Positions 36,296-45,808 of a stretch of DNA of 64,000 nucleotides are shown here, in pieces. The notes under the pieces were generated by a model. The model did not search any database, was not told the origin of the DNA, and saw nothing but the letters and a program-made list of their open reading frames with translations. Position 1 is the first letter of the stretch; every line of letters begins with the position of its first letter. The position numbers and the translations under genes are program-made. The DNA comes from Parasphingorhabdus litoris DSM 22379 (GTDB taxonomy: Bacteria; Pseudomonadota; Alphaproteobacteria; Sphingomonadales; Sphingomonadaceae), in assembly GCF_020906275.1 (NCBI RefSeq), contig NZ_CP086727.1, forward strand, positions 682,001-746,000. The letters are read 5' to 3'.

Positions 36296-38893
36296 TCAAG
36301 CTGCTTTGGCTTCTGCTACCGCTTCCATCTTCAATGCACCATCGCCTTCTTCGATCTGCAAAGTGGCGCCATCGGGCACGTCACCGCGCAATATCATATC
36401 AGCCAGTGGGTCTTGCAGATATTTCTGAATCGCGCGTTTTAACGGCCTCGCCCCGTAAACGGGATCATAGCCGACCCGGCCGAGCCAACGTTTGGCGGCG
36501 TCGGACAGATCCAGGACGATCTTACGATCCTTGAGCAGTTTCTGAACCCGTGCGACCTGAATCTCGACAATTGGTGCCATATGTTCTTCGGCGAGTCTGT
36601 GGAACAGGATGATTTCGTCGAGCCGGTTGAGAAATTCGGGCCGGAAATGGGAACGAACAACTTCCATAACTTGCGGTTCAATATCCTTGACCGTCTGGTC
36701 CTCGGTCATGTTCGCCATATACTGGCTGCCGAGATTCGACGTCAGAATGATCAGCGTGTTCGAAAAATCAACGACGCGGCCCTGACCATCGGTCAGGCGG
36801 CCATCATCAAGCACCTGCAGCAGCACGTTAAAGACATCACCATGGGCCTTCTCAACCTCATCAAACAGGATGACCTGATAAGGCCGTCTGCGCACAGCTT
36901 CGGTCAGCACGCCGCCTTCTTCATATCCGACGTAACCGGGAGGCGCACCGATCAGGCGAGCGACGCTGTGCTTCTCCATGAATTCGGACATATCGATACG
37001 GACCATGGCCTGGTCATCATCGAACAGGAAACCGGCAAGCGCCTTGGTCAGCTCAGTCTTGCCGACACCGGTGGGGCCGAGGAAAAGGAAGCTGCCAAGT
37101 GGGCGATTGGGATCCTGCAAACCGGCCCGAGAACGGCGGACGGCAGCAGAGACTGCGTCAATCGCATCTTTCTGGCCAATGACCCGCTTGCCGATCAGCT
37201 CTTCCATGGCGAGCAGTTTTTCGCGCTCGCCCTCGAGCATTTTATCAACAGGGATACCGGTCCAGCGAGAAACGACTGAGGCAATATCCTCGCTGACGAC
37301 CTCTTCGCGCAGCATGGCGCCTTCAGTGGCATCTGCAGCCTGCTCCAGTTTCTTCTCAAGGTCGGGAATTTTGCCATAACTCAGCTCACCGGCCTTGGCG
37401 AGATCACCTGCACGTTCGGCTTGTTCCAGTTCCAGACGCGCCGCGTCCAGTTCCTCTTTCAGATGGGCCTCGGCATGGATCTTGTCCTTCTCGCCCTGCC
37501 AGCGGGTGGTGAGTTCGGTGGATTCCTGTTCTAGTTCGGCCAATTCCTTTTCCAAGGCTTCGAGACGGCTTTTAGACGCATCATCGCTTTCCTTGGACAG
37601 GGCCTCGCGCTCAATTTTCATCTGGATGATCCGCCGATCGAGTGTCTCAATCTCTTCGGGTTTGGACTCGACTTCCATACGGATGCGTGAGGCGGCTTCG
37701 TCCATCAAGTCGATGGCCTTGTCGGGCAGAAACCGGTCGGAAATATAGCGATGGGACAGGGTGGCCGCGCTAACCAGCGCACCATCTGTAATGCGTACAC
37801 CATGGTGCAGCTCATATTTTTCTTTAAGCCCGCGCAGGATCGAAATGGTATCCTCTACCGTCGGCTCGCCGATAACAACGGGCTGGAAACGACGCTGCAG
37901 GGCAGGGTCTTTCTCGACATGTTTCTGATACTCATCCAGCGTGGTCGCACCAATGCAATGCAACTCACCGCGCGCCAGAGCGGGTTTGAGCAGATTGGAC
38001 GCATCCATCGCGCCTTCAGATGCGCCTGCGCCAATCAGCGTATGCATCTCATCAATGAACAGGATGATCTCACCCTCTGCGCCGCGCACTTCATCCAGCA
38101 CACCTTTAAGCCGTTCCTCAAACTCGCCGCGATATTTCGAGCCGGCAATGAGCGCGCCCATGTCGAGCGCCATCAAGCGGCGGTCTTTCAGGCTGTCCGG
38201 TACATCACCATTGGCAATGCGCAGGGCCAGTCCTTCGGCAATCGCCGTCTTGCCAACGCCGGGTTCACCGATCAGAACCGGGTTATTCTTGGTGCGCCGC
38301 GCCAAAATCTGGATTGTACGGCGGATTTCCTCATCACGGCCGATCACGGGATCCATCTTGCCTTCGCGAGCTGCTTCGGTGAGATCGCGGGCAAATTTCT
38401 TCATGGCTTCATAGCGATCTTCAGCAGAAGCGGTGTCAGCCGTGCGGCCACCACGCAATTCGTTGATCGCGCCGTTCAGGGCTTCGGCTGTTACGCCCGC
38501 ACTGCCCAACGCTTTTCCGGCGGCCGTGTCCTTGGATAGGGTAAGGGAGAGCAATAACCGTTCAACGGTTACAAAGCTGTCGCCTGCTTTCTCGGCAACC
38601 TGTTCGGCTTGGTCCAGCACACGCACTGCGTCATTATTGAGGCCCGGCGTCTGTTGTGCACCGCTACCGGATACCGCGGGAATTTTTGCTAGCGCACCAT
38701 CTATTTCCAGGTGCGCCTGTTTGGCGTTACCCCCAGCTTTAGCGATCAGGCCAGCCGCCATACCCTGATCGTCTTCCAACAAAGCCTTGAGCAAATGCGC
38801 GGCGGTAATCTGTTGGTGGTTCATGCGAATGGCCACTGTCTGGGCCGATTGCAAAAACCCTTTGGCGCGGTCGGTAAATTTCTCGAGATTCAT
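36296..38893 (-). CDS. clpB: ATP-dependent chaperone ClpB
   Basis: Disaggregase that pulls proteins out of aggregates together with DnaK. The 865-residue protein has the N-domain (to about 150), the first AAA+ domain with Walker [16 protein letters not shown], the long coiled-coil M-domain (about 400-530, rich in Leu/Glu) and the second AAA+ domain with [15 protein letters not shown] and the disaggregase pore motif region GYVGYEEGG. Full length. A heat-shock-type promoter lies just upstream. Confidence 0.98.
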   Translation of the reverse strand: MNLEKFTDRAKGFLQSAQTVAIRMNHQQITAAHLLKALLEDDQGMAAGLIAKAGGNAKQAHLEIDGALAKIPAVSGSGAQQTPGLNNDAVRVLDQAEQVAEKAGDSFVTVERLLLSLTLSKDTAAGKALGSAGVTAEALNGAINELRGGRTADTASAEDRYEAMKKFARDLTEAAREGKMDPVIGRDEEIRRTIQILARRTKNNPVLIGEPGVGKTAIAEGLALRIANGDVPDSLKDRRLMALDMGALIAGSKYRGEFEERLKGVLDEVRGAEGEIILFIDEMHTLIGAGASEGAMDASNLLKPALARGELHCIGATTLDEYQKHVEKDPALQRRFQPVVIGEPTVEDTISILRGLKEKYELHHGVRITDGALVSAATLSHRYISDRFLPDKAIDLMDEAASRIRMEVESKPEEIETLDRRIIQMKIEREALSKESDDASKSRLEALEKELAELEQESTELTTRWQGEKDKIHAEAHLKEELDAARLELEQAERAGDLAKAGELSYGKIPDLEKKLEQAADATEGAMLREEVVSEDIASVVSRWTGIPVDKMLEGEREKLLAMEELIGKRVIGQKDAIDAVSAAVRRSRAGLQDPNRPLGSFLFLGPTGVGKTELTKALAGFLFDDDQAMVRIDMSEFMEKHSVARLIGAPPGYVGYEEGGVLTEAVRRRPYQVILFDEVEKAHGDVFNVLLQVLDDGRLTDGQGRVVDFSNTLIILTSNLGSQYMANMTEDQTVKDIEPQVMEVVRSHFRPEFLNRLDEIILFHRLAEEHMAPIVEIQVARVQKLLKDRKIVLDLSDAAKRWLGRVGYDPVYGARPLKRAIQKYLQDPLADMILRGDVPDGATLQIEEGDGALKMEAVAEAKAA

Positions 38894-38925
38894 TGTCCCG
38901 TTCCCTCATTCCTGTTTCTCACTCG

Positions 38926-38953
38926 ATATGGAGTGATCTTTTTATCACACAAG
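38926..38953 (-). promoter_or_regulatory. Heat-shock (sigma-32/RpoH) promoter of clpB
   Basis: On the minus strand CTTGTGT, then 13 bases, then CTCCATAT, close to the sigma-32 consensus CTTGAAA-N13-CCCCATNT (seven of eight in the -10). The -10 ends about 33 bases before the clpB start codon. This fits ClpB's role as a heat-shock protein. Confidence 0.7.
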
Positions 38954-38982
38954 GGAGCGGGACAAATATTTGTTACAAAAGC

Positions 38983-40566
38983 CTAATTGGTGGTCCAATC
39001 GCGGGCAAGTTGATCGAGCAAGCGAACACCATATCCAGAGGCTCCTTTGGGCGTCAGTGGTTTTGCAGAATTATTCCAATCCACACCTGCAATATCAAGA
39101 TGTGCCCAAGGCATTGATTCATCAATAAAATAGCCGATAAAATGGGCCCCGGCGCTCGCGCCCGGCGCATCCGTAACACCTGAATTTTTTACATCGGCAA
39201 TGTCCGAACGGATGGCCTTGGCATAGGCTGGATGCAGGGGCAGCCGCCATAGATGCTCACCGGTTTCGTCAGCGGCTTTCAGCAGACGATCAGCAATTGC
39301 ATCCTCCCGCGCAAATAGCCCCGCATATTGATCACCGACCGCGCGTCCGACTGACCCGGTTAGGGTTGCGATATCGACCAGCGCGAAAGGCTTATAGCGA
39401 TCCGCCACATATTGCACGGCATCGGCAAGCACCAAACGGCCCTCCGCATCGGTGCTGAGAATCTCGATCGTCTTGCCGCCATAGGTCCGCACCACGTCAC
39501 CGGGTCGCTGAGCATTGGCACCGGGCATATTTTCGGCCAGCGCGGCAACCGCCACAATGTTGACTGGCGCGCGGCTCTTGGCCAGCGACAAAGTCGCGCC
39601 CATCACGGCTGCAGCGCCAGACATGTCAGCCTTCATGGCCCACATGCCCTTGTTCGGCTTGATTGAAATGCCGCCGGTATCAAAAGTGATCCCCTTGCCT
39701 GCGAGAGCCAGCGGTGCACCGCTGCCGCCAGTATAGCGAACGACCATCATCCGTGATCCGCGCGGGCTGCCCTGACCGACACCGACAATCGCGCCCATAT
39801 TCATTTTGCGCATTGCTGCTTCATCGAGAATTTCGATGCGGATATTGGGAACGCCTTTGAAGGCAGCACTAATCCGGTCAACAAAGCTCTGTGGGTAAAG
39901 TGTATTGGCAGGTTCGCTTTGCAGATCACGGGCCATTCTAACGCTGTCGGCGAGATGCTTGTGGCGATTGTTCCACAACGCCTGTGCCGCCGATGCCTGG
40001 GATCCAGACACTGTTACTTTTTGGCGGGCAAGGGCAGTTTCGACATCTGTCTGATACCGATCAAACCGATATTGGCCGAGATCCAAACCAAGTGCCGCTT
40101 CTGCCATACCAGCTGCATCCGGTGGTCCAACCAGTGCAAGCTCTGCATCTTCTGTCATCAGCTTTTGCACGGCCTTGCCCGAGGCTGATTTCCAATCCGC
40201 TCCTCTGTCATCTGGTTTGGCCGCGCCGGAGAGCATGATCAGGGGACGTGCACCAATGCCGCGCAGCTTTAGAACGCTTCCCATCTTTCCTGTGAAATCA
40301 GCAGACGCTATGGCTGCTTCAAGGGCTGTGCGTTCGGCAGAAGAAAGGGTCGTGGTGGCCGGTAATGCAGCACTTTCCATCAGGATGATCAGGCCAGCAT
40401 TGGCGGGAGCCTGCTCGGCAAATGCAATGGGACGCTCTGTGCTGTTGGGGGCCGTGCTGGCTGGTACACCCGATCCGATGACATTTTGCGCTGTTGCCGG
40501 CGCTGCTATTGTGAGTGCGGACAAGGCAGAGAAAAGGGCAAGGCGAGAAAGTTGCAGTTTTGGCAT
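38983..40566 (-). CDS. Exported leucyl aminopeptidase (M17 family)
   Basis: A 527-residue zinc aminopeptidase of family M17. The C-terminal half shows the metal-binding blocks GKGITFDTGGISIKP, MWAMKADMSGAAAV and NTDAEGRL in the form STDAEGRLVLADA, with Lys and Arg for catalysis. Unlike cytoplasmic PepA it has an N-terminal signal peptide (MPKLQLSRLALFSALSALT, cut near TATAQ), so it probably works in the periplasm on imported peptides. AAGGAT precedes the ATG. Divergent from the acylase gene. Confidence 0.9.
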   Translation of the reverse strand: MPKLQLSRLALFSALSALTIAAPATAQNVIGSGVPASTAPNSTERPIAFAEQAPANAGLIILMESAALPATTTLSSAERTALEAAIASADFTGKMGSVLKLRGIGARPLIMLSGAAKPDDRGADWKSASGKAVQKLMTEDAELALVGPPDAAGMAEAALGLDLGQYRFDRYQTDVETALARQKVTVSGSQASAAQALWNNRHKHLADSVRMARDLQSEPANTLYPQSFVDRISAAFKGVPNIRIEILDEAAMRKMNMGAIVGVGQGSPRGSRMMVVRYTGGSGAPLALAGKGITFDTGGISIKPNKGMWAMKADMSGAAAVMGATLSLAKSRAPVNIVAVAALAENMPGANAQRPGDVVRTYGGKTIEILSTDAEGRLVLADAVQYVADRYKPFALVDIATLTGSVGRAVGDQYAGLFAREDAIADRLLKAADETGEHLWRLPLHPAYAKAIRSDIADVKNSGVTDAPGASAGAHFIGYFIDESMPWAHLDIAGVDWNNSAKPLTPKGASGYGVRLLDQLARDWTTN

Positions 40567-40679
40567 GAACGATCCTTTGTGACTGTAATGATCGGGAGGC
40601 TACCCGGTTGACCAATGTCACAACATTGCGCAAGAACGATGGAAGGGCAAGGTCGGTTGTCATAGAAAAAGGAAATGAA

Positions 40680-42875
40680 ATGAAGGCGATCAAGCGGATT
40701 GGAATGGGGTTATTGATCCTGATTTTGCTGGTCGCCGTCGCGCTGGCCGTTTGGGAGCCGATGAGCATTTCACCCGTGTCACCGCCACCCGAGAAAGACT
40801 ATAAGGCGCGCATTGTTCGCGACAATTTTGGCGTGCCGCATATTTTCGGCAAGACCGATGCCGATGTCGCCTACGGCGTTGCCTATGCCCATGCCGAGGA
40901 TGACTTCATGACCCTGCAAGAGGTGACGGCGATGACCCGCGGACGCCTCGCCACACTGAACGGAGCGGACGGCGCGCCGATTGATTTTGTTGCGGCACTG
41001 CTGGATGTCGATGGCACAGTGAAGCGTAAATATGACGATCTGCCCGAGGATGTCCGCGCGGTGCTGGACGGCTATGCTTCGGGCTTGAACGCTTATGCCG
41101 AGGAACATCCGGATGAAGTTACTCTATCAAAGCTGTTTCCGGTCAATGGCCGCGATATTGCCGCCGGTTTCGCCCTGCGCTCACCGTTCTTCTTTGGTCT
41201 TAATGGCCCGATACAGGCGCTAACTGAGGGCAAACCGTTGCGCCGGGAAGGCGGTCCCAGTCTGGCCGTGCCGATTGAAAACCGGACTGTGCACCCGCTT
41301 AGTGAGGACAAGATCATTACGCCGGTAGGACCGGATCCAGATGAAAATGGGTCAAACGCCTATGCCATTGCACCGGAGCGTTCGACCGATGACAAGACCA
41401 GGCTGATTTCCAATTCCCACCAGCCTCTGCGCGGTAATGTCGCGTGGTATGAACTGGTTGTACATAGCGAAGAAGGCTGGGACTTTGCTGGCGCTAATTT
41501 CCCGGGATCACCGTTTCCGTTTCTTGGGCACAACAAAAATCTGGGCTGGACCAACACCGTCAATCGGCCTGACCTTATCGATGTCTATAAGCTCTCGCTG
41601 AATGAAAAGGGCAATGCCTATAAATATGATGGTGAATGGTTGCCGCTGGAGAAAAAGCGCGTTTGGCTGAAAATCAAATATGGCCCCTTTGTCATTCCCT
41701 ATCCGCAGATGATTTATCGGTCTGTCCATGGGCCAGTGATCATGAACGGCAATGGCGCCTATGCGCTGCGCTATGCCGGCATGGATCAGCTTGACATGCT
41801 GACCCAATATTACCGGATCAATAAGGCGCAGGATTTTGATGAATGGCAAACGGCCATGGCGGGGCAGGGTGTACCGGCGACCAATTTCATCTATGCGGAT
41901 GCCAAAGGTAATATCGGCATGTTCTATAACGCCATGTTCCCTGACCGCGCGCCCGGTTTTGACTGGCGGACGGTGTTGCCGGGCGATAATCCAAAGGCGG
42001 TGTGGCAGAATACATTGCCGTTTACGCGGGTTCCGGCTCTAATCAATCCAGGCTCCGGCTATGTCATGAATGCGAATAACACGCCTTATGTTGCGGCCGG
42101 CCCTGGTGATGAACTGGATCCCGACAATTTTTCGCCGCTAATGGGCATTGAAGATGACCAGACCAACCGCTCACGCCGGTCCATTGAACTGCTCGAAGCC
42201 AATGGCAAGATCGGTGAAGCAGAAATCCGCCGGATCAAATATGATACGGCCTATGTGCAGGCCGGCTATGCCAAAGACTGGCTCGACAAGATTGCAGCGC
42301 TGGACCTGAGCGACGATCCGGAACTGGCCAAGGCCCAAGCATTGCTCGCCAAATGGGACTGGGATCTGGATGGCAAGGGCCAGGCGGACGCACTGGCTCT
42401 TAAAGTTTTACGTCCAGCGAACAAAGCACATTACCAGCGCGGCGAGGTGCCGGATCCACGAGAAATATTGCAAGAGACAGTCGATCATCTGAACCAATAT
42501 TTCGATCGTATCGATCCGCCGATGCTCGAGGTGCTTCGCCTACGGCAAGGGGATGTCGACCTGCCGATTGATGGTGGCAATGACACGATCCGCGCATCGA
42601 CTCTCTGGGATATAGATGATGACGGCCGCCTGTCCGTTCGTCATGGTGACAGCTTCGTCATGTTTGTTGAGTGGGACAAGGATGGCGGCGTTACGTCCCG
42701 GTCCATCCAGCCGTTCGGAGCTGCGACGACGCGTCCTAACAGTCCGCACTATACTGATCAGATGCAGCTATTTGTGGACAAGAAGCTGAAACCCGTATGG
42801 TTTGATCCCAAGGAGTTGGAGAAAAACAAGGCCAGCGAGAAGGTAGTCGGAAGCGCTGGCGGCGCTGCACGATAG
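40680..42875 (+). CDS. Penicillin acylase family amidohydrolase
   Basis: A 731-residue Ntn-hydrolase made as one chain and cut by itself. The new N-terminal nucleophile should be Ser225 in NGSNAYAIAPERS, with the alpha chain before it (VRDNFGVPHIFGKTDADVAYG, AHAEDDFMTLQ). A membrane/signal segment (about residues 8-27) points to periplasmic location. Family members cleave acyl-homoserine lactones, penicillins or other amides; the substrate is not evident. ATG 40680 follows AGGA; upstream starts would precede the signal segment by 24 residues. Confidence 0.9.
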   Translation: MKAIKRIGMGLLILILLVAVALAVWEPMSISPVSPPPEKDYKARIVRDNFGVPHIFGKTDADVAYGVAYAHAEDDFMTLQEVTAMTRGRLATLNGADGAPIDFVAALLDVDGTVKRKYDDLPEDVRAVLDGYASGLNAYAEEHPDEVTLSKLFPVNGRDIAAGFALRSPFFFGLNGPIQALTEGKPLRREGGPSLAVPIENRTVHPLSEDKIITPVGPDPDENGSNAYAIAPERSTDDKTRLISNSHQPLRGNVAWYELVVHSEEGWDFAGANFPGSPFPFLGHNKNLGWTNTVNRPDLIDVYKLSLNEKGNAYKYDGEWLPLEKKRVWLKIKYGPFVIPYPQMIYRSVHGPVIMNGNGAYALRYAGMDQLDMLTQYYRINKAQDFDEWQTAMAGQGVPATNFIYADAKGNIGMFYNAMFPDRAPGFDWRTVLPGDNPKAVWQNTLPFTRVPALINPGSGYVMNANNTPYVAAGPGDELDPDNFSPLMGIEDDQTNRSRRSIELLEANGKIGEAEIRRIKYDTAYVQAGYAKDWLDKIAALDLSDDPELAKAQALLAKWDWDLDGKGQADALALKVLRPANKAHYQRGEVPDPREILQETVDHLNQYFDRIDPPMLEVLRLRQGDVDLPIDGGNDTIRASTLWDIDDDGRLSVRHGDSFVMFVEWDKDGGVTSRSIQPFGAATTRPNSPHYTDQMQLFVDKKLKPVWFDPKELEKNKASEKVVGSAGGAAR

Positions 42876-42893
42876 TGGAGTGATGCCAATTCC

Positions 42894-45140
42894 TTAAAAA
42901 TCTAGATCAAGCCGCAGTGCAAAGGTTCGCTCTGCGCCCAATCTGGAAAATTCATCTCCCGGTGCGTTCACGCTGAGCGACGTAAAATATTGCTCGTCAA
43001 ATAGATTGCGCACATAACCACTTAGCCGGACGCCTTCAGCAAACTCGTAACCAATGCGCGCATTAACTAGGATTCGATCACCGAAATAGTTCGAGTCAAA
43101 ATTCTCATTGTCTTGGAAGGTTTTTGACTGGAAATTGGCGTCCACACCGCCAAACAAACCGAAAGCGCTATTATACGCGATACCAGCGTTGGCCGACCAG
43201 CGCGGGGCAAACGGGAATCGATTGCCAGCAAAATTTGCCTGGTTGGCTTCACTTTCGGGTACTGCTGGATCAAAATTACCATTGGGGAAATCATCAAATT
43301 CGGTGAAGGAATATCCCAAACCACCATAGATCTCGAGTTCTGGAGTTATGTTAAAGCTGATGTCGGTCTCGACGCCATAAAGCGTCGAACTTCCTGCATT
43401 TTGGGTCAGCCCAAATGTCGGAAACTGTGGAACAGGTATGCTGACTTGCTGATCCGACCAGTCGGAATAATAGATATTTGCATTCCACTTCAGCCGTCCA
43501 TCGAGCCAGGTGCTGCGCATGGCCAGCTCATAGTTCCAGAGATACTCGGGCTCAAATTCGTTGATGCTTCCATCAACGACGAAAATCTGGGCACCGCCAG
43601 CGCGATAGGCCCGCTGGGCCACAAATGACAGATTGAAGTCGTCATTGGGTGACCAACGAATGCCGCCTTTCGGCAACCATGCCTCGAATTTGGCGCCCAC
43701 CCCCTGGATGGAGGTGCCGGCCTGGCTCACGAGTATTTGCTCTACAAAGGGCGGAAGCGCTGGCAATGGCGGGTTGGCAATTGCCGTTGTCGCAACTGCC
43801 AATGTGTCGGTTTTCTCATTATCGTAACGCAGGCCAAAAAGCAGATCGATCGTATCTGTCAGAGCAAATTCACCATCTGTGAAGACAGCATAATTGCGCG
43901 TTTCGACAGTGTTGATCGCTGATCGGCTGATGAGAATACTTGCCGGGAATATCGGCCCCAAAACGGCTGCTGAGATAACGAAATCGTCGTCAAAGACATT
44001 ATTATTGTCGAAATAGTAAAAACCGAGCAGGGCCTTGAACCGGTCAGATTGATATTTCAGCCGCACTTCTTGAGAGATTGTTTCGTCGGTTCCCTCTCGG
44101 TTCAGAAAACCGAGTGAGGCCGGTGAACCATCAAAGTCTTCGCGTCTGACATAATGTGTGTCTTGATAGGTGCTGATCGATTGTAAATCGAGGCCATCCA
44201 CAAGCCCAAGGCTCACATTAATCGATTGGATAAAAGTGTCGGTTCCTTCCAGACCGGCGAAATCATAAGCCACTTCGCGTATAACACTTCCGGGATCAAA
44301 ACTGCCGTCAGCTTGCCGCCCGCTGACAGGATTGACATTATCCTCTCCAGCGAAATTTTCGGTATAGGAACTGGTCGTAATAATTTTCAATTCATCCGCC
44401 GGTTCCATCAGCAATTTGAGGCGAACGGTTTTCAGCTCCGTTGCATCGGCCTGTTCATCTAAAAAGGTGTTGAAAATAAAGCCATCGCTCTCGCGATAAT
44501 TGGCTGATACGCGGAAGGCGAAACTGTCTTCCACAATCGGTCCGCCAAAGGCGCCTGCAATCTGAAGCTGGCCATTATTACCAATCTCACCGCGAGCGCG
44601 CACATCCCATTCGTAAGTCGGGTCCTGTGTACGCACATATATCGCCCCCGCCAGAGCGTTGCGCCCGAAATTGGTCGATTGAGGGCCGCGATAAACTTCG
44701 ACTTGACCCAGATCCCAGCTATCTAAAGGTCCGAAGAATGTAGTCTGGTTATCCAATGGGGAATCGTCGACATAAATAGTCAGCGTGGCACCGCCACCGG
44801 CAATACCGCGCTGATCGATGCCGCGGATAGCAAAGCCGGCGCCGCCGAAAGACGAGGTAACATTGGGAATGCGGTCCACAATGTCATAAAGATCGGTAAT
44901 GGGCTCTCGGGTGATATCTTCGGCTGTTGTCACACTCACGCTCGATGTCACATCTTGCAGTGACTGTTCAAACTTCTGGCCCGTTACGACAATGATATTG
45001 TCGTCCTGTTCGCTGGCCGTTTCCAATTGGGTTTCATCCGAAACTTCCGCGGCCTGAGCGATAGAAGAATGCGCCGTTGCCAAAGCAAGCGCGGTAAAAG
45101 ACGTTCGACAGACCATAGATATTTTCACCGAAACCCCCAT
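42894..45140 (-). CDS. TonB-dependent siderophore/iron receptor
   Basis: A 748-residue outer-membrane receptor: signal peptide (cut near SIAQA), TonB box IIVVTGQK, plug with FAIRGIDQRGIAGGG and VEVYRGPQSTNFGRNALAG, and a barrel ending FALRLDLDF. Size and plug fit ferric-siderophore uptake. A Fur box lies about 60 bases upstream, shared with a divergent membrane protein/PepSY operon. ATG 45140 follows GGCGG; 45152 and 45116 are alternatives. Convergent with the acylase gene, 18 bases apart. Confidence 0.93.
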   Translation of the reverse strand: MGVSVKISMVCRTSFTALALATAHSSIAQAAEVSDETQLETASEQDDNIIVVTGQKFEQSLQDVTSSVSVTTAEDITREPITDLYDIVDRIPNVTSSFGGAGFAIRGIDQRGIAGGGATLTIYVDDSPLDNQTTFFGPLDSWDLGQVEVYRGPQSTNFGRNALAGAIYVRTQDPTYEWDVRARGEIGNNGQLQIAGAFGGPIVEDSFAFRVSANYRESDGFIFNTFLDEQADATELKTVRLKLLMEPADELKIITTSSYTENFAGEDNVNPVSGRQADGSFDPGSVIREVAYDFAGLEGTDTFIQSINVSLGLVDGLDLQSISTYQDTHYVRREDFDGSPASLGFLNREGTDETISQEVRLKYQSDRFKALLGFYYFDNNNVFDDDFVISAAVLGPIFPASILISRSAINTVETRNYAVFTDGEFALTDTIDLLFGLRYDNEKTDTLAVATTAIANPPLPALPPFVEQILVSQAGTSIQGVGAKFEAWLPKGGIRWSPNDDFNLSFVAQRAYRAGGAQIFVVDGSINEFEPEYLWNYELAMRSTWLDGRLKWNANIYYSDWSDQQVSIPVPQFPTFGLTQNAGSSTLYGVETDISFNITPELEIYGGLGYSFTEFDDFPNGNFDPAVPESEANQANFAGNRFPFAPRWSANAGIAYNSAFGLFGGVDANFQSKTFQDNENFDSNYFGDRILVNARIGYEFAEGVRLSGYVRNLFDEQYFTSLSVNAPGDEFSRLGAERTFALRLDLDF

Positions 45141-45191
45141 TGCAACCGCCATCAATGCGAATGACTCGCAATAACAAAGCCTGCCTTTAAT

Positions 45192-45210
45192 AATAATGAT
45201 TCTCATTTAC
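45192..45210. promoter_or_regulatory. Fur box between the divergent iron genes
   Basis: AATAATGATTCTCATTTAC matches the 19-base Fur consensus at 14 positions, including the core ATAATGAT and TCATT halves. It sits between the TonB receptor (minus) and the membrane protein/PepSY genes (plus), so iron-loaded Fur would shut both directions. Confidence 0.85.
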
Positions 45211-45262
45211 AAGTGTGAAGTTGAATATTATCCCGGTGTTCGATGAACCGAGGGGACGAGTC

Positions 45263-45808
45263 GTGTGGATAGTCGGCGGAATTGCTGTACAATCGCTCAG
45301 CATATTGAGTTTGAGGCAGGCGAGCGAGACGAACGGCAAACTCGTTTGGCTCGTGTTTGGCCTGTTGTTTTTTGCGCTTTCAATTTGGCTGATATCAAAC
45401 GGCCTGGGATTGGAACTTGGCCTGACATGGGCACTCACGACCATCTCGGTCGCGGCCTATGCATTGATCCTTTATCCGTTCGTCACAACGAAGGATGTAG
45501 GGCATGAGCGGGTGCCATCGCGCCTTAAAAAAATGCCGAACCCGCCATCAGGATCAAAAGCGAGACTGGCGCTGCGCCTCTTTTCGGCCGGACCACTTTA
45601 TCTTGTCGCGGCGTTGGCACTTAGCCTTATCGTCGCAACCAAGCCTTGGGCGATAGAGATAACAAGACTATTTACCGGCGGGCTTTTGACACCGCTTTTC
45701 TGGTCGATTGGCGCGCTGCATGCAACGGTCGATGAGAGTCTTTGGCGCGTTGCCTATATGCCGGTGTTGATAACCGCTGTCTCAGCTCTGGGATATTTTC
45801 TGCTATGA
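45263..45808 (+). CDS. Multi-pass membrane protein of an iron-uptake locus
   Basis: A 181-residue protein with about five membrane helices and few loops. It resembles the small hydrophobic proteins that sit between TonB receptors and PepSY proteins in iron-uptake loci (DUF3649/DUF3325 types), but I cannot fix the family. I place the start at GTG 45263 because GAGGGG lies six bases before it; a GTG at 45215 abuts the Fur box, has no ribosome site and would add 16 residues. It overlaps the PepSY gene (ATGA). Confidence 0.75.
   Translation: MWIVGGIAVQSLSILSLRQASETNGKLVWLVFGLLFFALSIWLISNGLGLELGLTWALTTISVAAYALILYPFVTTKDVGHERVPSRLKKMPNPPSGSKARLALRLFSAGPLYLVAALALSLIVATKPWAIEITRLFTGGLLTPLFWSIGALHATVDESLWRVAYMPVLITAVSALGYFLL

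Noticed and set aside
37751..38539. Long plus-strand frames opposite clpB
   Set aside because: Shadows of the clpB codon pattern; His/Arg-rich sequence without motifs.
45215..45262. Extended start of the iron-locus membrane protein at GTG 45215
   Set aside because: The codon abuts the Fur box and has no ribosome site, while GTG 45263 has GAGGGG six bases before it.
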